A model generated the notes under the pieces. The model ran no database searches, had not been told where the DNA came from, and saw only the letters and a list, made by a program, of their open reading frames with translations. The translations under genes were made by a program, and so were the position numbers. From Cryptomeria japonica (Eukaryota > Streptophyta > Pinopsida > Cupressales > Cupressaceae): a stretch of 64,000 bases of DNA. Where the stretch lies: the NCBI RefSeq assembly GCF_030272615.1, contig NC_081415.1, positions 422,247,757 to 422,311,756 on the forward strand. Direction: 5' to 3'. Below, one piece after another: positions 58,536-64,000 of the stretch (positions are counted from its first letter, which is position 1; each line of letters begins with the position of its first letter).

Positions 58536-61500
58536 ATACAATCTACAATTTAATATCCATAAAAAAATTATCCCCTTGCAACGGCATACATTTGAGAGAA
58601 CACAACCAAAAATGCTCAAACAAAACATTGAGGTTTACAAATCATGCATCAATAGACAAACTACCAAGCTAGCCTACAACCTAATTGATCAACTGCCTAT
58701 CAATTTTCAGCACCCTTATCAAACAACATGCCTTTATGAATACATCATTCCTAAAACAGGCACCCTATCAAATATCATACCCTAATGGATACATCTTTCC
58801 TATCATGTGCATCTATCAAACAATCATCAAATCAAGAAACACTTATCTTTGGCAAGAAGATCTAAATAGTTGTTGAAATGATTGGTCTAGTAAGTCTTAT
58901 CTTTTGTTTGATTTATCTTTACATTATGTTCCTATGCTACTCAAGGATATCCACAAGTGATTAGAGGAACAAGGATTGATCATGAACTTTACCTTTGATT
59001 TTTGTTTGTGATTTGTTTTAGCAACAATATTGGGGCAACTACGTTCCTTGTGTGTGATTGGGGTTCTATTTGGCATAATCAGAACAACCCATGCAAGTCA
59101 AAGGTCATTTAATGTTTTCTTGCATAAGTATTAACATGCTTTGTGGCTACTTCCTCACATATTCTGATAGGGAGCTATTGTCACTAGTATGAGTGATAGG
59201 GAGGATAGTGCTAGGTGGTTGCTAGGTGACTAGTATGTTTGCTAGATAATAGTTCCTTACTATTTTCAAGGTGTAAACACCAAGGTCAGAGTGCAATTAG
59301 CTCAACAGCAGTCTAACAACTCACCTTGTTCCACCTCGCTATGTCAAGCTCTCCTTGGCTACTCAAAATGCTCCAACTCCATAATCTCTCTGGTTTGGTA
59401 ATCCAACTCCCTACTCACCCAAATGGAATTCAATCCTCTGTTCCTGATCTGCTCTCCAACTACACAAAGACTCCTCTTAGTGGATTATGAGTTTGAGACA
59501 AGTTTTGTTTCCTTGGATGTTTGTAGGACTTCTACGTTTTGGAGTGTAGAAGCCTTCAAAAGTGTTGCAACCTAAATTTTAGAGTCTTCCCCACCAAAAG
59601 GGTTAAATTAACAAATGGACAGCTTGTTTCAACTATTTTTGTTGAGATTTATGCCTTACATCCTTCATGTTTGTACCCAATTTGACAAAAACTTAATTTT
59701 GAGGCCTAAAAAGGCTACAAGGAATTAGCCCTCCATTAGGGGTTTTGTGCTCACCCTGTTCAAACGATGGACTTCCAGAATAAAAGATTCACATTTATGG
59801 ATACCCTTTTGGGAAAATTTGAAGATTCATAAAGTTTCAGGGTCTCTCAGGCCTTCTCCATGACTGTCCCAAAAATGGGTGAAAAAGGAGGGTTTTGAAG
59901 GGTTTTGATGGTGAAAAACCAAGATCCAAACTATAAACCTCCAATATTGACAAGAGACCTTAGTGCCATCCTACTACTAAATATTTAGGCCACAACTAAG
60001 AATATTTATACTTCAAATTTTGAAGAACAAGTTTTTACAAAAAGTTGCTTATAAGGAAAATGCAACATTTTACAACTTTTCCAATATTGCCTCTTTCAAA
60101 CACATCATTTGCAAACAAAACCAATTACATTCAACACGTGAACATGTATACCATATAGAAGCAAAGAAGAGTCATGTTAGCCCTGCATACAAGCATTAGG
60201 CAATTACAAAATGGATTAATTCACTATCAAGCTGACTGTTGCTGCCCTTTTGTCTTTCACTGTTTTTTTGTAGTTCACTGTGACCCGCACTTTCACTGTT
60301 AGAACTCTTCACAAAAAGTCTGTTTGGGTGCTCCTTAACAAGGCTCAGTCTTCCATGGCTTATTGACCTTCATACCTGTCAGTTTGAAGGAGGAGATTAC
60401 AAATATAACTTCAAAGAAAATGTAAAACTCAGTCCTAGTTGACCGTGACAGCAAATTTGCATTCCCAATCTTGCCTCAAAGATCATTGACTGATCTTGGC
60501 AACTCCAAGATCATAGATGACATAGAGAAAAATCCTTGTGCTTGTTTGCAAGCAATTAGAAGGAGGTATACAACCTTACAAGCTCCAATACATGATGGAG
60601 ATTAGGCTAATGAAAGAAAATAGACTCTAAAACAGTGACTCACTATTTTTTTTACAATATTTTCCTAAACTAAACATGAAAACATTCTCCTCATGGATTA
60701 GAAAGCCTCTTTGACTTGGCATAAAAACTTCTTCATCAAGGCAAGTCTGTTCAACTTTTAAATGCACTTGCTATAGTAGAGCAAAGCATTAAATTCCTTC
60801 AAGACCCTAGCCAAATGGCACACTTGCCTAGGGCTTAATGGCCACAAAAACTCCTTACACCTGCATTATTGAAAAAAAAATGTGTATTTACATAGTCTAC
60901 AAGTTGACCAATTGGTTCTTGGGAAGCCATGAGCATTTTAGGACTCCAAGAAGCCAAGTTGGTCAAGCATCCTTGCCAATTCCTAGACAAGGCAGTGAAA
61001 CTGTCAAATCAAACTAATTTTGCCACAAACTCAAAACTTGATAAAATCAAATGCCACCAAAGGGAAAAGTTTAAGAAAACATATTAGAATCAGAAAATGC
61101 AAGAATAGTATGGCCAAGTACAGCTGGTGTACGGATTGTTGTTCACATGGAGCCAAAAACTAGAGAAAACCAAACAAAACTAGTGTAAATTTGCAAAATG
61201 CTTCTTCACTTCGAATGATCAACCATTGCAATAGTTAAAAAAAGAGATTAAATACCTCTCCAAGTTGTTTAACCTCCTATATGGATAGGTACATGCCCAA
61301 GGGCACTTAATTTTGACATTTTGATGCCTAAATGACAACTTTTGGTGCCTAGAAAATGCAAGATTGACCTCCAAAACTAACCATTACCTAAAAATACTTC
61401 TCATTCCTTAAACCCAAGCATAAAACATGTCTAAAACCTTTTCAAAACAAAAACCACAAAAAAAACTCATTTTTCCATCATTTTGCCAGGCAACACCAAA

Positions 61501-62176
61501 CTGGCAACTTTGAGCAAAAAGATGAAAACAAGAAACCAAAACCCCATAATGAGTTCAAAACTCATCAAAACAACCTAGAAAAAATTCAAAAACATCCTAA
61601 ACAACTTTCCAACTTAAAAAAACAAAAATCAAACTAATGAAGCTGAGAATGAAGCCAGGTGCTCCTGCACCAATGAATCAAGGCATTCCTTGTCTGCACT
61701 GTGTAATTTGCCTACACAAAGGGATAGTCCTCACCTTGGTACAATATATCCATTTGCCACATAATGAGGCTCTATGATGATATTATCATACACTAGTGAA
61801 AGCACAATACAATCTTAAAATATTGTTTCCTATCAATCAATCAAATAAATTCAATCAATCATTCAATTCAATCAACCAATCGATTAATCTCAATCTCATA
61901 CTATATATTCTATGTAATCAACCGAGCTTATCTGCATTTGATATCGATCAACTTTTCTCAATCATCAACTAACACTCTTCACTTCTTACTAATCATTCAC
62001 CTCTTTCTTCATATTTTATTTTTCATATAGCATTCTTCTTCTTCTTTCAAGAGATCATTCATACCTTTCATACACAAACAATCTCTCGAGGGGGCATCAT
62101 ACCTCCATCTCAGGGTATACTGGGGCAAAATTTTACTGATTTTTCTTTCAAACAATGCTCAAAATTGCATCATCTC
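58536..62176. other. Noncoding 3' region of the gypsy remnant
   Basis: No supportable open frame. Contains plain AT-rich sequence and an AATCAATCA-type simple repeat (61845-61890). It probably represents the long untranslated region that precedes the 3' LTR in large gypsy elements, but this is inference. Confidence 0.4.
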
Positions 62177-62190
62177 AAAGAGGGGCAAAA
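62177..62190 (+). other. Polypurine tract of the gypsy remnant
   Basis: AAAGAGGGGCAAAA directly before the LTR start TGTAGACACC. Confidence 0.75.
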
Positions 62191-62718
62191 TGTAGACACC
62201 TAAAATTGTCCCGCGCCTACAAATGCTAATTTTACTCATTATTCCTCTTCATTAATTAACTAATTTAAAGTATTTAATTAACCTAACCTCATTCGTCTAA
62301 ATTAACTTTATTCTTCTCTTCCAAATTCAAATTTAGAATTCCCCTCTAATTCCATAATCAATTAATCTTTAGTCACTTTCCTTCTAATATTAATTAAATA
62401 ACTTTATTATTTAATTAATCTTGATTATTCACTTTAATTAAATACATTTCTTCTATTTTCCCATAATTAAATATTTATTCCAAATTACCTAATTAGCTAA
62501 TAATGTCCTCTCAATTAAATAACTTTCCCAATTTATTTAATTTCATTTCCCTCACATTTCAAATTAATGTCATTTCTCTCCTAATTCAAATTAATTTCAT
62601 TTATCTTGCATTTCAATTTAATTTCACATTTAAAAAAATTAAATTTCATCCAAATTAACCAAAATGCTAATTTCATTAAATTTCCTACATCACATGTCAA
62701 AAATTCTTAACTGCCACT
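62191..62718 (+). repeat. 3' LTR of the gypsy remnant, cut by element F
   Basis: Starts TGTAGACACCTAAAATTGTC. It is rich in TTAATTAA-type words and is interrupted at 62718 by the copia LTR; the five bases ccact (62714-62718) should be repeated after element F, outside the window. Confidence 0.7.
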
Positions 62719-63964
62719 TGTTGGCATTTTTGCTGCATTTTGTATGACCGGTGAATGAAATGGTTGTCATTGTTGGCAACATTATCTTCTAAGTCTTCAT
62801 AGTCCATCGGTAAAGAACAAGAGTTCTTATTCCTATCGGCAGTGAGTGTAGACTGGCTAAGCAGAGTATAGACCGGCTAAGCAGTGTGTAGATAGGGTAA
62901 GCAGAGTGTAGACCGACTAAGAAGTAAGTAGACCGACACACAGGAGGTCAACCGACTAAGCAGTGAATAGATCGGTACACAAGAGGATAATTGGCTAAGT
63001 AGATAATAGATCGGTATACAAGAGGTAACCGGTTAGGAAGAATTTGATTAGTACACATGCATAATAGGAGTCTCAACCGACAGACTTGGAAACATCCAAT
63101 TAACATTCAGTTGAACCGACAGTCTTCCCTTTTCAACCGACAGACTTATCGGCATGAACGAATGTCTTGACTAATAACCGTGGAATTATTTTTGGAGAGT
63201 AATTTAAGGTGTGGTAACAAAATTTTGAATAAGATCTTTGCAGGGAAAATTGGCGCCAAAACTCAAGGCTAATATATTCACATAATTCATCTTGATTATG
63301 TTGTCGTCAAAGTGAAAAATATTTGTGTGTATGTAAACAGGGGGAGGAGAATAGAGAATAGCAAATACAGGTATGAAACGGTGAAGTTGAGACCGATCAG
63401 TTGAACAGAGAATGCAAAGCGGATCTATGAGATAGAGGTAGTGTGATCCGACAAATCATTCATCTTTGTTGCCTTCTAACAATTGCAACATTGTAAATCC
63501 CTTATCAGGGTGGACGTTAACTGGTTCTTTATGCAAAATCTCTTAACCGAGTCACTTCAGATATGAAGTTATAAAATCCGCTAGCAAGGTGAACTTTAAC
63601 AGGTTCTAAGGTATTCTTAACTGGATACCAATCACTTCTAACAGGGTGATGTTCTCAGAAAGAACTGGTTGTAAGCTCTTAACATGGTACCTCTTTTCAC
63701 AGCAGTAAAAGACATTGTGGGTTATCCCCACCATGGTTTCCTCCCTCTAACCGAGGGTTTCCACGTATAAATTTCTAGTGTTATGTGATGCTTATTTGTG
63801 CATGCAAATCTCTTTTTCTTTGATGTTCTCTGCTTTCATGTTTTATGCAATGCTTAAGTTAATTTTGAAGGATAGCTACAGACTGGTCAACTTTAATGTT
63901 TGAATTATGTAAAAATTGTTTGTATTGATTCACCCCCCCTCTCAATCATCAGTTAATCCTAACA
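62719..63964 (+). repeat. 5' LTR of element F (1246 bp)
   Basis: Starts TGTTGGCATTTTTGCTGC and ends AATCCTAACA. Contains 20-bp tandem motifs in the upstream part, spaced TAACAGGGT-like motifs at 63480-63690 and the hairpin GTGGG...CCCAC with CATGGTTTCCTCCC at 63717-63746. Confidence 0.85.
62841..63032 (+). repeat. 20-bp degenerate tandem repeats in the LTR of element F
   Basis: About nine units of the type AGAGTGTAGACCGGCTAAGC, the later ones more diverged (ACCGACTAAG, ATCGGTACACAAGAGG). Located in the upstream (U3-like) part of the LTR, where enhancer repeats occur in other retroelements. Confidence 0.8.
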
Positions 63965-63965
63965 A

Positions 63966-63979
63966 TTGGTATTGGCACC
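63966..63979 (+). other. Primer binding site of element F (atypical)
   Basis: TTGGTATTGGCACC one base after the LTR. The first eight bases match the usual initiator tRNA-Met type, but GGCACC replaces AGAGCC. Confidence 0.6.
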
Positions 63980-64000
63980 CTCATCCTCTGAAGGAAAGCT

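Larger units (their letters stand above)
56068..62718 (+). mobile_element. Degenerate Ty3-gypsy (Tat/Ogre-like) remnant with 3' LTR start
   Basis: Begins at the broken clathrin intron and ends in a polypurine tract plus an LTR start TGTAGACACC (62191), a terminus typical of Tat/Ogre-type gypsy elements. A G-patch-like segment near 56380-56470 belongs to the Gag-protease region of such elements. No reverse transcriptase or integrase is recognisable, so it is a deleted or non-autonomous derivative. A CTACACTTGGGGGCAAGT motif at 57713-57730 resembles the internal purine tract of this group. Element F is inserted in its 3' LTR. Confidence 0.65.
62719..64000 (+). mobile_element. Copia element F, 5' LTR and primer site, runs off right edge
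   Basis: A full LTR (62719-63964) with TG...CA ends, the CACCCCCCCTCTCA end motif, the conserved hairpin/box and a primer site; coding sequence would lie to the right of the window. It is inserted in the gypsy 3' LTR and so is the youngest layer there. Confidence 0.85.

Noticed and set aside
62841-63032. CRISPR-like array
   Set aside because: The units are directly adjacent degenerate 20-mers with no unique spacers, and the setting is a plant LTR.

Overview
The window looks like repeat-dense intergenic DNA from a large plant nuclear genome. A gymnosperm is my best guess, but nothing here proves the clade. Reasons: long-LTR Ty1-copia elements with initiator-tRNA-Met-type primer sites, a CACTA transposase with GT-AG introns, a Ty3-gypsy remnant of Tat/Ogre type, and fragments of a plant-like clathrin heavy chain (CHC) gene. 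I see no intact host gene, no bacterial operon and no RNA gene. Almost every coding region is broken, often by stops at CAG, CGA or TGG positions, as expected from long-term cytosine methylation and deamination.

Layout, left to right. 1-2725 (-): 5' part of LTR element A (LTR plus an ORF1 with coiled coil and four zinc knuckles), running off the left edge. 2726-4160: nothing recognised. 4161-17120 (+): element B of the same type (LTR, ORF1, ORF2), lacking a 3' LTR, with a complete copia element D (6438-13878) inserted in ORF1 and flanked by the exact duplication AGATG. 17121-18479: noncoding. 18480-27660 (-): copy 1 of an unclassified repeat family, here called U, with one large unknown ORF, split by copia deletion derivative E (22940-27551). 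28961-39299 (+): a CACTA TNP2 transposase gene with introns and a poly-Asp tail, then a SET-domain pseudogene, a possible TnpA-like exon pair and repeated mini-exons. 39840-40635 (+): exons of a CHC pseudogene. 40636-52346 (-): copy 2 of U, itself split by the almost complete two-ORF LTR element C (42775-49299). 52347-56067 (+): the last exons of CHC in a tandem array of seven units with higher-order order long-short-short. 56068-62718 (+): degenerate Ty3-gypsy remnant with a G-patch segment and the start of its 3' LTR. 62719-64000 (+): 5' LTR and primer site of another copia element, F, leaving the window.

The points most worth follow-up are: (1) the higher-order tandem array made from CHC terminal exons, in which short units carry a direct exon-to-exon fusion; (2) the A/B/C family, which has a four-knuckle Gag-like ORF1 and a conserved large ORF2 of unknown function but no protease, integrase or reverse transcriptase, and which presumably depends on copia elements with the same primer and polypurine signals; (3) family U, with a conserved ORF of about 980 codons and no recognisable domain; (4) a SET-domain methyltransferase-like gene lying within a CACTA-type region. 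Homology statements rest on reading the translations by eye; no database search was possible.
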